Below are positions 26,087 to 37,400 of a stretch of DNA of 47,108 nt, one piece after another (positions within the stretch are counted from its first letter, which is position 1; each line of letters begins with the position of its first letter). A model generated the notes under the pieces. It was not told the origin of the DNA. It saw nothing but the letters and a program-made list of their open reading frames with translations, and ran no database searches. The stretch is from Planktothrix sp. PCC 11201 (GTDB lineage Bacteria; Cyanobacteriota; Cyanobacteriia; Cyanobacteriales; Microcoleaceae). The stretch is taken from the NCBI RefSeq assembly GCF_900009135.1, contig NZ_LT797700.1, forward strand, positions 113,423-160,530. The letters run 5' to 3'. The translations under genes were made by a program, and so were the position numbers.

Positions 26087-27220
26087 CTAGGCAACGGAGG
26101 GAAACGAGTAACGGTAGAGAATCTCCTGATAGTGGTGTTGTAGCTGTTGGGTGGCCGCGGCCCATCCCCAACGTTCGGCTTCTAAACGGGCATTTTGGCG
26201 CAGAGTTTCCCCTTCCTGGGGATTGAAAAATAACCGTTGAGTCGCGGTAATTGCTCCATCTTCCTGAAGCGGATCGAACAAGTAGCCATTCACACCATCG
26301 GTAACAATATCGGGAATCCCCCCTGACCGGGCTGCGACCACGGGAGTTCCGGCGGCCATAGCTTCTAATAGCACCAATCCCAGGGTTTCAGTACGGGAGG
26401 GGAAAATAAAAGCATCGGCGGAGGCGTAGGCTGTGGCTAGGTCTTTTCCTCGCAGATAACCGACGAAATGGGTGGGAGTTCCCTGAAAATGGGCTTCTAG
26501 GGCTTGACGATGGGGGCCATCACCTACTAGGGCTAAACGGGTATTGGGAATTTTCTCTAAAATGGGTTTAATTCGTTCAATTTCTTTTTCCACCCCCAAA
26601 CGACCGACATAGAGTAATAGATGACAGTCAGGGTGTCCCAGGCTGAGGCGATCGCGCATTTCCACAGTAGCTAAAGAAGGTTGAAACATCTCCGTATCCA
26701 CTCCCCTCTGCCATAAATCCAGTCTTTCTATCCCATGATCATGTAGTTCTCGTACCATCGCCGTTGAGGTACAAAGATTTAATTGGGCTTGGTTATGGGC
26801 TGCTCTTAACATACTCCAGAGTACCTCCTCTAAAAGTCCTAAGCCATAATGGTGCAAATATTGGGGAAGATGGGTATGGTAGGATGCCACTAAAGGAATA
26901 TTTAATTTTTTGGCATAATATAAACCCCCTAACCCTAAAATCGCTGGATTCGCCACATGAATCAGATCGGGCTGGAATTTTTCTAATTGCACACCAATAC
27001 CCGGATGGGGAATACCTAATTTTAACTCCGGGTACATGGGTAGGGGAAACCCTTCCACTCCATAGATTCTAGCCCCTTTATAGTCCGTGAGTCCCCCAGC
27101 CGGAGAAATCACCAAAACCTGATCTCCCAACCGTTGTAACTGTTCCACCGTATGACACAGCCGCGTCACGATCCCATCTATTTTGGGCAAAAAAGTCTCA
27201 GTGAAAAGAGCAATTCGCAT
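26087..27220 (-). CDS. sqdX: Sulfoquinovosyltransferase SqdX (glycosyltransferase family 4)
   Basis: This 377-residue GT-B protein begins MRIALFTETFLPKIDGIVTRL, the N-terminus I recall for cyanobacterial SqdX. It transfers sulfoquinovose from UDP-sulfoquinovose to diacylglycerol, giving the thylakoid sulfolipid SQDG. Family features seen: PDLIHVANPAILGLGGLYYA, SYHTHLPQYLHHYGLG, the nucleotide-sugar site WQRGVDTEMFQP and LLYVGRLGVEKEI, and the E-x7-E motif region SRTETLGLVLLEAMAAGTPVVAA with GGIPDIV. The partner sqdB is not in the window. Another GT4 of lipid or exopolysaccharide synthesis is possible but less likely given the N-terminal match. The 181-base gap to the cyclase gene (25906-26086) shows nothing clear. 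Confidence 0.85.
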   Translation of the reverse strand: MRIALFTETFLPKIDGIVTRLCHTVEQLQRLGDQVLVISPAGGLTDYKGARIYGVEGFPLPMYPELKLGIPHPGIGVQLEKFQPDLIHVANPAILGLGGLYYAKKLNIPLVASYHTHLPQYLHHYGLGLLEEVLWSMLRAAHNQAQLNLCTSTAMVRELHDHGIERLDLWQRGVDTEMFQPSLATVEMRDRLSLGHPDCHLLLYVGRLGVEKEIERIKPILEKIPNTRLALVGDGPHRQALEAHFQGTPTHFVGYLRGKDLATAYASADAFIFPSRTETLGLVLLEAMAAGTPVVAARSGGIPDIVTDGVNGYLFDPLQEDGAITATQRLFFNPQEGETLRQNARLEAERWGWAAATQQLQHHYQEILYRYSFPSVA

Positions 27221-27276
27221 ACAAGCTATACACTGATGTCAATAGTCCGAGCTTTCCCATCATCTCATTATTCGTG

Positions 27277-27345
27277 ATCACGGATTTAAGAGGATTGCAC
27301 GGATTTCACGGATTTTAATCTGCGTAATCCTCTTAAATCCGTGAT
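27277..27345. repeat. Perfect 20-bp inverted repeat upstream of proA
   Basis: ATCACGGATTTAAGAGGATT (27277-27296) and its exact reverse complement (27326-27345) enclose a 29-base centre with further CACGGATT words. Elements built of CACGGATT words are scattered in many bacterial genomes. It lies in the divergent gap between sqdX and proA, so it may also act in regulation. Confidence 0.85.
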
Positions 27346-27434
27346 GGGGAATGGGTTATGGTTAATAAACGGATGACTGATGACTTATGATAAAAAATAG
27401 TGATTTTTGACTAATTTGGGGTTAAATTTTAACA

Positions 27435-28739
27435 ATGATAGTCTCGGAAACCCGTTCTATTCCTTTAGTTGAACTTGCTGTAAGAACTCGTTTAGCAGCA
27501 CAGAAATTAGGGATATTATCAACAGCAGAAAAAAATCAAGCTATTGAAGCCGTTGCTCAGGCTTTAGAAGCGGCTGCATCGGAAATTATTGCGGCCAATG
27601 AAGCCGATTGTCGTGCCGCTGAGGCTGAAGGAATTGCTAAACCTTTATATAATCGTCTCAAATTTGATCTGACTAAATTAAATAGTACCATTACCGGATT
27701 AAGAGATGTTGCTAAATTGCCCGATCCGGTGGGAGTGGTGCAAATTCATCGAGAATTAGATCAGGGGTTAATTTTAAAAAGAATTACCTGTCCGTTAGGA
27801 GTTTTAGGGGTAATTTTTGAAGCTCGCCCGGAAGCGGTGATTCAAATTTCTGCCTTGGCAATAAAATCGGGAAATGGAGTTATTTTAAAAGGCGGAAAAG
27901 AGGCGATTAATTCTTGTCAAGTTTTGGTTAAAGCCATTCGTCAAGGATTATCACAAACAGCAATTGATCCCGATGCAGTTCAACTTTTAACCACCCGAGA
28001 GGAAATTTTAGAATTATTACGGTTAGATGATTATGTGGATTTAATTATCCCTCGGGGCTCTAATGCTTTTGTAAAGTTTGTTCAGGATAATACTCGGATT
28101 CCTGTTTTGGGTCACGCCGAAGGAATTTGTCATGTTTATATTGATAAATTGGCGGATATTAAAAAAGCGATCGCCATTACAATTGATGCGAAAACTCAAT
28201 ATCCTGCTGCTTGTAATGCGGTCGAAACCCTATTAGTTCATCGAGATATTGCCTCGGAGTTTTTATTAGAAGTGGTAACGGCTTTACAGGCGAAAAATGT
28301 TGAATTACGGGGGGATGAGAAAACCTTAAAAATCGTTAATATTAAACCCGCAACGACGGAAGATTGGTCAACGGAATACAGTGATTTAATCTTATCAATT
28401 AAAATAGTTGAGAATTTAGAAGCAGCGATCGCCCATATTAATACCTATGGTTCCGGTCATACCGATGCCATTATAACAGAAGATCAAACCACCGCCAAGA
28501 CCTTTTTAAATCAAGTCGATGCTGCGGGTGTTTTCCATAATTGTTCGACTCGATTTGCGGATGGATTTCGCTATGGTTTTGGTGCAGAAGTAGGAATTAG
28601 TACCCAACAAATGCCCCCCCGCGGCCCCGTTGGTTTAGAAGGATTAGTCACTTATAAATATCAAGTGATTGGGGACGGGCATATTGTAGAAACCTATTCT
28701 GGAAGTAACGCTAAACCGTTTACCCATCGAGATTTATAA
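27435..28739 (+). CDS. proA: Gamma-glutamyl phosphate reductase (glutamate-5-semialdehyde dehydrogenase)
   Basis: At 434 residues this is the usual length. It reduces gamma-glutamyl phosphate to glutamate-5-semialdehyde with NADPH, the second step of proline synthesis. Typical motifs: [29 protein letters not shown] (about residues 118-146), the catalytic cysteine Cys260 in [25 protein letters not shown], and the C-terminal block [28 protein letters not shown]. proB is not adjacent. A possible stem-loop lies behind the stop. Confidence 0.97.
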   Translation: MIVSETRSIPLVELAVRTRLAAQKLGILSTAEKNQAIEAVAQALEAAASEIIAANEADCRAAEAEGIAKPLYNRLKFDLTKLNSTITGLRDVAKLPDPVGVVQIHRELDQGLILKRITCPLGVLGVIFEARPEAVIQISALAIKSGNGVILKGGKEAINSCQVLVKAIRQGLSQTAIDPDAVQLLTTREEILELLRLDDYVDLIIPRGSNAFVKFVQDNTRIPVLGHAEGICHVYIDKLADIKKAIAITIDAKTQYPAACNAVETLLVHRDIASEFLLEVVTALQAKNVELRGDEKTLKIVNIKPATTEDWSTEYSDLILSIKIVENLEAAIAHINTYGSGHTDAIITEDQTTAKTFLNQVDAAGVFHNCSTRFADGFRYGFGAEVGISTQQMPPRGPVGLEGLVTYKYQVIGDGHIVETYSGSNAKPFTHRDL

Positions 28740-28766
28740 TATCGTAATCGGTAATAGGTTATACTG

Positions 28767-28798
28767 TTAGCCAGGGGTTTTTATCCTTGGCTAATGTT
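28767..28798 (+). terminator. Stem-loop between proA and the OGFr-like gene
   Basis: TTAGCCA (28767-28773) pairs with TGGCTAA (28788-28794), with GG/CC extending the stem across one bulge. Only TGTTT follows, so termination would be weak; it could act as an attenuator or mRNA end stabiliser. Confidence 0.35.
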
Positions 28799-28813
28799 TA
28801 GAAATCACTTGTT

Positions 28814-29338
28814 ATGAGTTCAAACAATCAAGACATTCTTGTTCGGTTCTATTTGGGTTTATCTCCTGATGCTCAAGGACGGAAAATAGAAGATATTTGG
28901 CAGTGGAAACATGATCGTTTAGAATATACCCATGATTATATTCAATGGTTATTTCCTATGGTAGAAAAAAGCAATTTTAATCGCAATGCACCCACCTTAA
29001 ATCCCTCTGTTATTGAAACTTTTAGAAAGACTCCAGAATTAAAACAAAGGTTATACCAATCTCTATTATTAATGTTAGATTTTTATGGATTAAAATTAGA
29101 ATCCCAGCCCTCTCAAGAGATAAAAATTATCAAAAGTGAAAACTATCAACAAAGAAAAAAAAATTGGATTGATTGGCGAGATCATAACTATTTACGCTTG
29201 ACTCGAATTTTAACCAGTTTAAGGCTATTAGGACTAGAAAATGAAGCCAAAGCATTATTTCAGTGTTTAGATGAAATTTATCAAGAAGAAAAGGATAAAA
29301 TTGGGTCAGAAACCTATAGTTATTGGAAAAATGCTTAG
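28814..29338 (+). CDS. Opioid growth factor receptor (OGFr)-like conserved-region protein
   Basis: At 174 residues this has the hallmark of the OGFr N-terminal domain: (E/D)..HDYIQWLFP, here HDYIQWLFP at residues 40-48, after DILVRFYLG (7-15). This is followed by NFNRNAPTLNPSVIETFRKTPELKQRL, a helix with MLDFYGL, and a C-terminal helical segment (RDHNYLRLTRILTSLRLLGLE). The domain was named for a vertebrate receptor but occurs in many bacteria, where its function is not known to me. The protein is soluble, with no signal peptide. Its stop (29336-29338) overlaps the stop of the convergent kinase gene (29335-29337). Confidence 0.85.
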   Translation: MSSNNQDILVRFYLGLSPDAQGRKIEDIWQWKHDRLEYTHDYIQWLFPMVEKSNFNRNAPTLNPSVIETFRKTPELKQRLYQSLLLMLDFYGLKLESQPSQEIKIIKSENYQQRKKNWIDWRDHNYLRLTRILTSLRLLGLENEAKALFQCLDEIYQEEKDKIGSETYSYWKNA

Positions 29339-31272
29339 GGACTTGAGAACTTGAAAGGAGAAATAATATCAGTGGGAGTATATTTTATGGGTAAAATGAT
29401 GATAAATTCTGTACCCTTATTTTCCGAAGAATGTACTTGAATTTCAGCTTGATGTTTTTGGATAATTTGATAGGCGATCGCTAAACTTAAACCCGTCCCT
29501 TTTCCAATGGGTTTGGTCGTAAAAAAAGGATCAAAAATTCGCTCCTGAATATGAGCAGGAATTCCATGCCCATTATCTCTAATTCTGATTCTAATATGAT
29601 CACTGTCATTCATTTCCGTATTAATAATAATCGTGGGATTCCTACTATTCTCAATATCGGCTTCTTCAATTGCATCAATCCCATTCGTCAAAATTGCCAT
29701 AAACACTTGATTTAAAGAGGCAACATAACATTCAATCTTAGGTAAATTACTATAATTTTTGATCACTTCAATTTTAGAATTTAAGCGATGATTTAAGAGA
29801 ATCAAACTATTTTCAATACCCTCATGAATATCAACTGTTTTAATTTCTGATTCATCTAAACGTGAGAAATTTCTTAATGATAAAACAATTTTATGAATTC
29901 GATCAGCACCGCTTTGAATTGAGTTGACTAAATTAGGTAAATCTTTAATAATAAAATCCAAATCAATATCTTCAAGAACTGTAATAATTTCATCGGGATT
30001 ATCAGGATAAAATTCTTGATAAATTCTGATTAATTTTAGTAAATCTGTGGTATACTGTTTGACATATTCAATATTTCCATAAATAAAACTCACAGGATTA
30101 TTAATCTCATGGGCAACTCCCGCCACTAACTGACCCAAACTTGACATTTTTTCCGATTGAATTAATTGGGATTGGGTGCGCTTCAATTCGGAAAGTGCTT
30201 GGGAAAGTTGGTCTAATTGGTTTTGGAGTAAGTATTCACGTTCGGCTAACTGTTCCGCCATTTTATTAAAGGCTATACCCACCTTCCCTAGCTCATCAGA
30301 ACTATTGATTGTAACTCTTACCGTTAAATCCTGAGCCGCTAATTTTTGAGTAACATGGATAAAATTTTTCAAGGAATAGGTAATTGCACGAGCAATTAAA
30401 AATCCTGTAATCGTAACTACTAATACACCAGCCAATAATAATTGTACTAATTCTATCCAAAGCAATTTCTTTCCTTCTTCAAGCCTTGTTGTAGAATATA
30501 ATATTGTAATGAGTAAGGCATTTTGATTTTTTCCGCCTAAACCAATAGTTTCAGCTAAATAACTCTGATTTTTAATCGTAATATTTTTAGGGGATTGATT
30601 AATTTTGGGAGGATTCCAATTCATCTGGGTAACTTCGGGTAAAGTAGAGGCAATAATTTTAAATTCGGGATTCCAAGCTACCAGATCAATATTCATTCCT
30701 TTCTTGAATTCCTCCAGCAATTTCGGTGTCACTAACCGACCAAAAACAATAGCTCCTAGTACATTATTTTCGGATTTAATTAGAGAGGTTGTGATGATTA
30801 ACCCTAGGGACAGATCCTTGATATTTACCAAATCAGAAACAGGCAATCCATTAATACCATTATTAATGTCTATTTTATGATTAATTTTTGAAACTTTTAT
30901 GGGTTGAGATCTCAAATCAACGACAATTTTATTTTGAGCATCAACAATCTTTAACCAATCTAGTTCTAATTCTTCTTGTAAGGGTGTAACCTGTTCAAAA
31001 ATCGAGTTATAATTGCCTGTATCTAAAGCCGTTTTTAAGGTTTCCAAATTGGAGAGCTTGCGATTTTCTATCATTAATAACTCAATTTGTTCTCCAAACT
31101 CTCGGCTAACCCAAGGATTCGCCATTTTCATATCCTCTTGAATATTGGTTTCTAAACTTTTCGTAAACCAGGAACCAATAATCATCACTCCAACAATTAA
31201 TACGACCAAAAATACAATCAAAAATGGCAGAATAATTTTTTGGCTTAAGGGAAGTCGAGCATAGATTTTCAT
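29335..31272 (-). CDS. Membrane sensor histidine kinase (extracellular sensor, HAMP, HisKA, HATPase)
   Basis: At 645 residues, a transmembrane helix at about 12-34 is followed by an extracytoplasmic sensor region of about 245 residues (Cache-like by its position and by IVFGRLVTPKLLEEFKKG). Then come a second transmembrane helix (about 283-305), HAMP (about 306-358), a short coiled coil, and HisKA with His388 in VAGVAHEINNPVSFIYGN, the type abundant in cyanobacteria. HATPase motifs follow: NGIDAIEEA, RDNGHGIP, GKGTGLSLAIAYQI. All kinase residues are present. There is no attached receiver and no response regulator next door. It lies downstream of the giant repeat-protein gene on the same strand, but an intrinsic terminator separates them. 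Confidence 0.9.
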   Translation of the reverse strand: MKIYARLPLSQKIILPFLIVFLVVLIVGVMIIGSWFTKSLETNIQEDMKMANPWVSREFGEQIELLMIENRKLSNLETLKTALDTGNYNSIFEQVTPLQEELELDWLKIVDAQNKIVVDLRSQPIKVSKINHKIDINNGINGLPVSDLVNIKDLSLGLIITTSLIKSENNVLGAIVFGRLVTPKLLEEFKKGMNIDLVAWNPEFKIIASTLPEVTQMNWNPPKINQSPKNITIKNQSYLAETIGLGGKNQNALLITILYSTTRLEEGKKLLWIELVQLLLAGVLVVTITGFLIARAITYSLKNFIHVTQKLAAQDLTVRVTINSSDELGKVGIAFNKMAEQLAEREYLLQNQLDQLSQALSELKRTQSQLIQSEKMSSLGQLVAGVAHEINNPVSFIYGNIEYVKQYTTDLLKLIRIYQEFYPDNPDEIITVLEDIDLDFIIKDLPNLVNSIQSGADRIHKIVLSLRNFSRLDESEIKTVDIHEGIENSLILLNHRLNSKIEVIKNYSNLPKIECYVASLNQVFMAILTNGIDAIEEADIENSRNPTIIINTEMNDSDHIRIRIRDNGHGIPAHIQERIFDPFFTTKPIGKGTGLSLAIAYQIIQKHQAEIQVHSSENKGTEFIIILPIKYTPTDIISPFKFSSP

Positions 31273-31371
31273 AATTGTTGGGAGTTGGAGCCAATGGGAT
31301 AGGGAAGAATATTAAATTAAATAGTTTTATGATTATTATAAGCTATCGTTATTCTCAAAATTCAACTCAAC

Positions 31372-31402
31372 AAAAAACCCCCCGGGGGTCACCGGAGGGG
31401 TT
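31372..31402 (-). terminator. Rho-independent terminator of the giant repeat-protein gene
   Basis: Read on the minus strand: AACCCCTC, an 11-base loop, GGGGGGTT and a run of T (AAAAAA at 31372-31377 on the plus strand). It starts 19 bases after the stop of the giant gene and precedes the kinase gene by about 100 bases. Confidence 0.7.
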
Positions 31403-31420
31403 AGGAGTTAATCTTTCAGA

Positions 31421-34400
31421 TTAGGCTAAACCATTGTTAGTGGTGGTTGGGTTCAACAAACCTACACTGGCTTCATAGGAGAAGACATTCAAATAGTTCA
31501 CCTGTTCAATTGCAAGACCTGTATATTGAACTAAGGCTTGAGCATTAGCTTGTTTGAAGGCTGCCAAATCTAGTCCAGGATTTTTCGTTAAGAATTCATC
31601 GCTGAAAGGTTCGTGACCATCTAATAAACCTTTACCCACCATATAGGTGACAATTTGAGGATTTGTCAGTGCATCAGCCGACCCAACATTGTAGTAGGTT
31701 AAGACATCTTCTTGCACTTGAGGATCAGCAACGTATGCGTCGAAATCCTTCAACAATTCAGAAGGTTTGTTTCCTTTAATTAAACCTTCCCCGGTTGCAT
31801 AAACATACAACTCATCGTTAGAAAGTTGGGAATCTCCATTGGTATCAATTTTAGGTTTATTGGTCGCAAGATCATCGGCATATTGTTCTTGATACCAAAC
31901 TAAATCAACCGTTGGAGCCGTGCTAGAAATGTCTTTTTGATTTTCAGAAACGTAGTCAAAGACTTTCTTGGGATCAATATTGTAGACCTTTTCCTCACGG
32001 TAATTTTCTAACAAATCTTCCCCGCCTTGATTCACATAGTAGTCAAGATTGGTGTATTTTTTCCCATCTAAATCATAGGAAGAAGCTTGTTCTAGGATAA
32101 AGTCTTTGAGGAAAGCTTTATCAAGTTTTTTGAGTTCCTTGGGTTCGATACCAAAAATCTCGGACAGTTCTTTTTTGTGTTCCTTAACAAATCCATCCAC
32201 ATCCACAGGTGCGATCGCTTTTCCTTGCGGAATTGTCACGTCTAAAGCGTGTTGCAGGATCTCCGTATCTGTGACTTGTTCAATGGGTTTGTTGAGGGTG
32301 GTTTCTAACTCGGTTTTGTAGGTTTGACTATAGAATTTATAGTCAATTTCTGCCCCCAGAATCCCACCATAAACATAATCCGCGACCAAGGAATCATCGA
32401 GTTGAGCAACTGCCGATATATCAACGTTGTAATGGGTTGCCAGTTCCCCTTTGAAAGCCGTTTTTAGGTATTCTTTATCAACGAATTCCAGAGGATTAAT
32501 TCCTTGTTTAATTCCGTCGCTAAAGGCAAACTTAATAACATCTTTGTCGCTGATTTTATCAATTAGGTTGCCATTTTCGCTATGAACATCTTCGGGGTTA
32601 TCGAGAGGAGGAGCAACTTCGCCATCGAGAGGAGGAGTAACGCCATCGGGAGGAGGAGCAACTTCGCCATCGGGAGGAGGAGTAACGCCATCGTTGCTTG
32701 GGAAATAGTAATCAACAAGCTGTTGGGTGTAACCTTGCCGATAAGCGTCAACATTGATAGCGGTTAGTTGGATACTGTCATCCGGTGACACTTGTTTATA
32801 AGCATCGCTCAAAGTGATAGAAATGATGTCTTTGTCCGTCAGAGAATTAACATCTTTCTGGATTTTCAGATCAGTTAATAACTGCGTTTGTTGTTCAACA
32901 CTTAACTGGTCAAATTGATAACGCAGATAGTTGACATCCAATTGATTGTAGTCATCTTTCAACCAATTTAACGCCACCTGATCATCAACTGCAACGCTAT
33001 TAATCGCGCTTGTATAGGTGTCTCCGAGATAATCAAGAGCAAGATATTTATCAAGCTGAATACCCTGTTTAACTCCTTCACCATAAATGAATTGCTTGAC
33101 CTGTTGCAGAGTGATATTTTTGATATCGGTCACATCTGGATAGGCTGCTTTCAAAGCATCGGTATTGTCCTTAATGTACTGTTCATAATCAACAGGGGAA
33201 AGTTCCAGAGTTTGATTCTCTGTTTTTAACAAATCCTTGAAGTCAGGACTATAGACTAACTGAATGATTTGGGCATTTGTCAAGTCTTCAACGGTGGTGA
33301 ACGTTGCGTCTCCACTTCCTAAGAATTGTTTGACTTGATCTAAACTTACTTTTTGGTCAGTAATTAATTTTTCCAGTTGATCACTGACATATCCCACATC
33401 AATTGTTGACAGTTTTTGTGTAAAGGCTGCAAGGATTTGTTCGTTGGTTAGGGTAACAACATCTCCCGCTAAAACATCATTAACTGAAACACTATAAGCA
33501 CCCGCTAATTCCTGTGCGTAAAGGTGACGCACATAGTTATAGTCAGGTGTCTCCGTTTGTGTTAGTTTCAGAGCTTTATCTGCACCCAGTTTAGTGTTAA
33601 AGGCTTCGTTAACCACTAATTCTTGAACTTGTTCATTGGTTAACCCATCTAACGCTTGAACATCGGTAGTCAAAACACCATTAACATCTTCCAGGGTGAT
33701 CACATTGTTATCCAACAAATCTTTCAGTTGGAATTTCACATATTGTGGATCAAAGTCTGCCACTGGGCTAGTTGGTGGCACTGGCGCTGGAACTTCCGTC
33801 ACCGTAAGCTGTTGAATATATTGTTCAACCGTTACACCTGCGGCTGCAATTTTTTCAGCATCTGCGGTAGTGAAATAATCCTTAATTTGTTGTTCGGTAA
33901 ATTGAGTATCCGCAGGTAAACCGTATTTTGCTGACAGTTCAGTCTGATATTTAGAAATCAAGAAACCTAAATCTAAAGTATCAGGTTGAACTAACTCAAT
34001 ACTGTCTTCACCTAATGCGGTTTGCAAGTCTTTATTGAGTAATAATTCCGTCAGATTTGCGTCGGTAATTGCTGCTAAAGATTCAATCGGTGTAGTTAAG
34101 AATTGATTAACCGTATCGAGGGTAATTTTTCCGTCCGTAACCAACTGTTCTAGCTGATAACGACCATAAACTAAATCGATTTTAATGGGAGTACCGCCAT
34201 CGGTTGTACCACCATTATCCAGGGTAATCAGATTGGATTTAGTTAACCATTGTTGTGCTAATTCCGGTGTAACTTCAGCTTCAGTAACTTTGGCAAATGC
34301 CGCGATTTCTGCTGCTTTATTTTTAACGAGGTAGGTTAGGACTTGATCGTTAGAAACAACCTTGGTTGTATCACCCGTAAGCGAGGCAACATTCACCCCT

Positions 34401-37400
34401 AAAACTTCTGCTAAAGCGGGAGCAAAGGTGGCTTTGATATAATCCAAATTCGGGGGATCTTGAGACAGTTTAATTTCAACACCCGCGCCTAAAGCGGTCT
34501 TGAATTCACTGTTATTAATAAGGTCAATCAGTTGTTTCTTACTCAACAAATCAACGCTGGTAACGGTCGTTCCCAGAACTTGATTAATTTTATCTAAGGT
34601 AACAGTTCCCGCTTCAATCAAACCACTGAGTTGAAACTCAACATATCCAGCATCAACGCTAATATATTGACTAATCCATTTTTCAGTAACTTGATCACCA
34701 CTAACAATTGCAGCACCAAAAGTGTCGGTAACGTACCCTAAATCAATCAATCCTTCTACGCTAAACGCTTTAGCTTCAGGACTAAAAGCAAACTTGATAA
34801 TTTGCTGACTAGACAGTTCACTAATGTCTTTAACGTGGTAGGAATCTTTCAGCGCGGCTTCAAGTTCTTTACCGTATTTTTTGACATATCCATCGGTATC
34901 AAACCAATTGATTGTCTTAACATCAACGGTTTCCTGATCATGCAGATATTGGAGAATTTGTAAATCCGTGACTTTAGCGATCGCATCTACACCAAATGTC
35001 GCTTGAACATCTCCTGCAAATTTCACCCGGAAGTAGTCAGAATCAAGGTCATCAGACCAGCCACCAAAGACAATATCGAGTAGAACATTGGGATTTAATT
35101 CCTGAACAACGCTGACCTCAACACCATATTGAGACGCGATTTTTTCCGCGTATTCTTTCTTGTAGAATGCCAATCCATCTGCTGAGATAAATTCAGAAAG
35201 ATTGAGATTCAATTTTGAGGCTTCTTGGGTGACAAACTGATAAATTTGCGCTTGGGTAATTTCCGTAACCGCAGTTACACCATAAAACGCAATTAACTGT
35301 GATGAATATTGGGTACTGAACGCTGTTAAATCGAAAGTGACTAGGCTCTTTGCCGCATCAAACTTTTCATTGCTGAAAAAGTATTTTTTCAGATCGTCTA
35401 GGGTTAATTTTTTGGAATTTTTCCCTAAACTATCGGCATATTGTGTGAGTTCGTCTGCATATTTATCTAAGCAGAATTTCACATCAATAACTGGAGATTT
35501 ATCACCAAATAGAAAATCAATGATGTTTTCCGCTTTGATATCTGCTCCAAATTCAGCCGTTAAGACTTTACCATAAATTTCTTTATAGTATTCGACATCA
35601 ACGACTTCACTAATTTGCTTCAGCAGTCCGAGTTTCTTACCTTCACCCGATAGGAAACCTTTGATTTGTCCATCGGTTAATTCTTTAACATCTTTGACTT
35701 TAAAGAAGTCTTTGAGTTCTTTTTCCAGCAGTTTTTCGACTTTCTTAAAGTCAATGGGATTTCCAGTTAATCCCAATTCTTTGCCAATTCCCAGGATATA
35801 AACCTTGATTTTTTCATCCGTTAGGTTGGCAACTTCTTCCTCGGAAATTTTGAAATAAGCGGCTAACTGAGTAGCGTATTTAACGCGAGAGTATTCAACG
35901 TCAATGAGGTAATCTACATTGATACTTTCGAGAATATTTTCACTTCCAATTTCATTGGTTTGTGTGATGTCATATTTCTCGACAATTTTATCGAGATTCA
36001 ACTGTTTCACATAATCCAGACCCAGGAAGGGAGAAACGGTATGTCCGTTTTTAATTCCTTGTTCTTCAATGAAATTAAGAATTTGTTCAACGGACGGATT
36101 TTTTCCTAACCCAGCGACTAATTCTTTCCCATAAACAGCTTCTAAGTAATTTAAAGAAACTGTCCAAGAGGTATCGACGTTTTGTTCTGGTGGAACATTA
36201 TTAATGAACAGCAAAATCTGAAGATTGGGCAGAGCCAGGACTTGTTCAACGGAAATATTGAAGTAGGCTGCAATCTCTTTCGCGTAAACAACTTTGACGA
36301 AGTTAATATCAACGGTAGGTGAAGGATGGGTAATTACTTCAGATCCTTCTTTACTGTTGATAAATGCAAAGATTTGCTGATTACTAATGAGTTCTAAGCT
36401 CACCCCAAATTTAGCAACCAGTTCCACATTATACGTTGACCGAATGTAATTAAAGTCGATGGAACCTGAGAGTTGATCTCCACTTCCAATTCCTTCTTGG
36501 TCAAGATATTTTAAAATATCTTTGTTGGTGATTTTGTCAAGGGTTTTCTCAAGGAATTTCTCTAATTTTTTAGCATGATTTTTCTTGACAAAATCAAAAT
36601 CAATGAAGACAGAGGGACTGTTTCCTGCTTCTAAACCTACTCCACTAATATAGTTGAGAATCTGTACAAAAGTGAGATTGGAAACAGAGGCAACTTGATA
36701 GAAACTTAGTAGTTGTTGGCTATAAGCTTCTAGGTAACTCTTAATATCTACATAGGCTGAGGTATTAATCCCCAGCTTTAATCCATTTTCTTTGATGAAA
36801 TTGAGAATTTCACTATCTGTAATTTTGCTGAGATCCTCAACTTTTAAACCCGCTTTCAGTTCAACCCCATAGGTGATTTTAATATAGTCAAGATTGAACA
36901 ATTCTGAGGGAAGTTCCGCAGTTGGTTCTAGTGTGGGAACGGGTGTTGGTTCAACCGTTGGTACGGGTGTTGGTGTTGCGGTTGGTGCGGGTGTCGGTTC
37001 AACCGTTGGTACGGGTGTGGGTGTTGCGGTTGGTGCGGGTGTCGGTTCAACCGTTGGTACGGGTGTTGATGTTGCGGTTGGTGCTGCAGGTGTTGTGGTT
37101 GGTGCAGGTGTCGGTTCAACCGTTGGTATCGGTGCGGGTGTTGCGGTTGGTGCGAGTGTGGGTGTGGGCGTGGGTGCGGGTGTGGGTGTGGGTGCGGGTG
37201 CTGATAGCGATGCCTCAATAAATTGCTTGATTTGCTCAATACTAATTACTGAGAGGTTACTAACCTTAAATTGTTGCAGAATCTTAGTAACAGAAACGTT
37301 AGGATTGAACGGACGATTTTCCCCCAGACCAAATTCGAGAAAATGAGCGATCGCACTAATTTGACCTGACTTAACAGCCAACTTAATATCTGGGTTTGCT

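Noticed and set aside
26038-26226. A 62-residue frame opposite the end of sqdX
   Set aside because: It is antisense to the C-terminus of a well-supported gene and has no coding features.
36894-37346. A 150-residue Val/Gly-rich frame and a 103-residue His/Pro-rich frame over the linker of the giant gene
   Set aside because: Both are shadows of the Pro-Thr linker; they overlap a long, well-supported coding frame.
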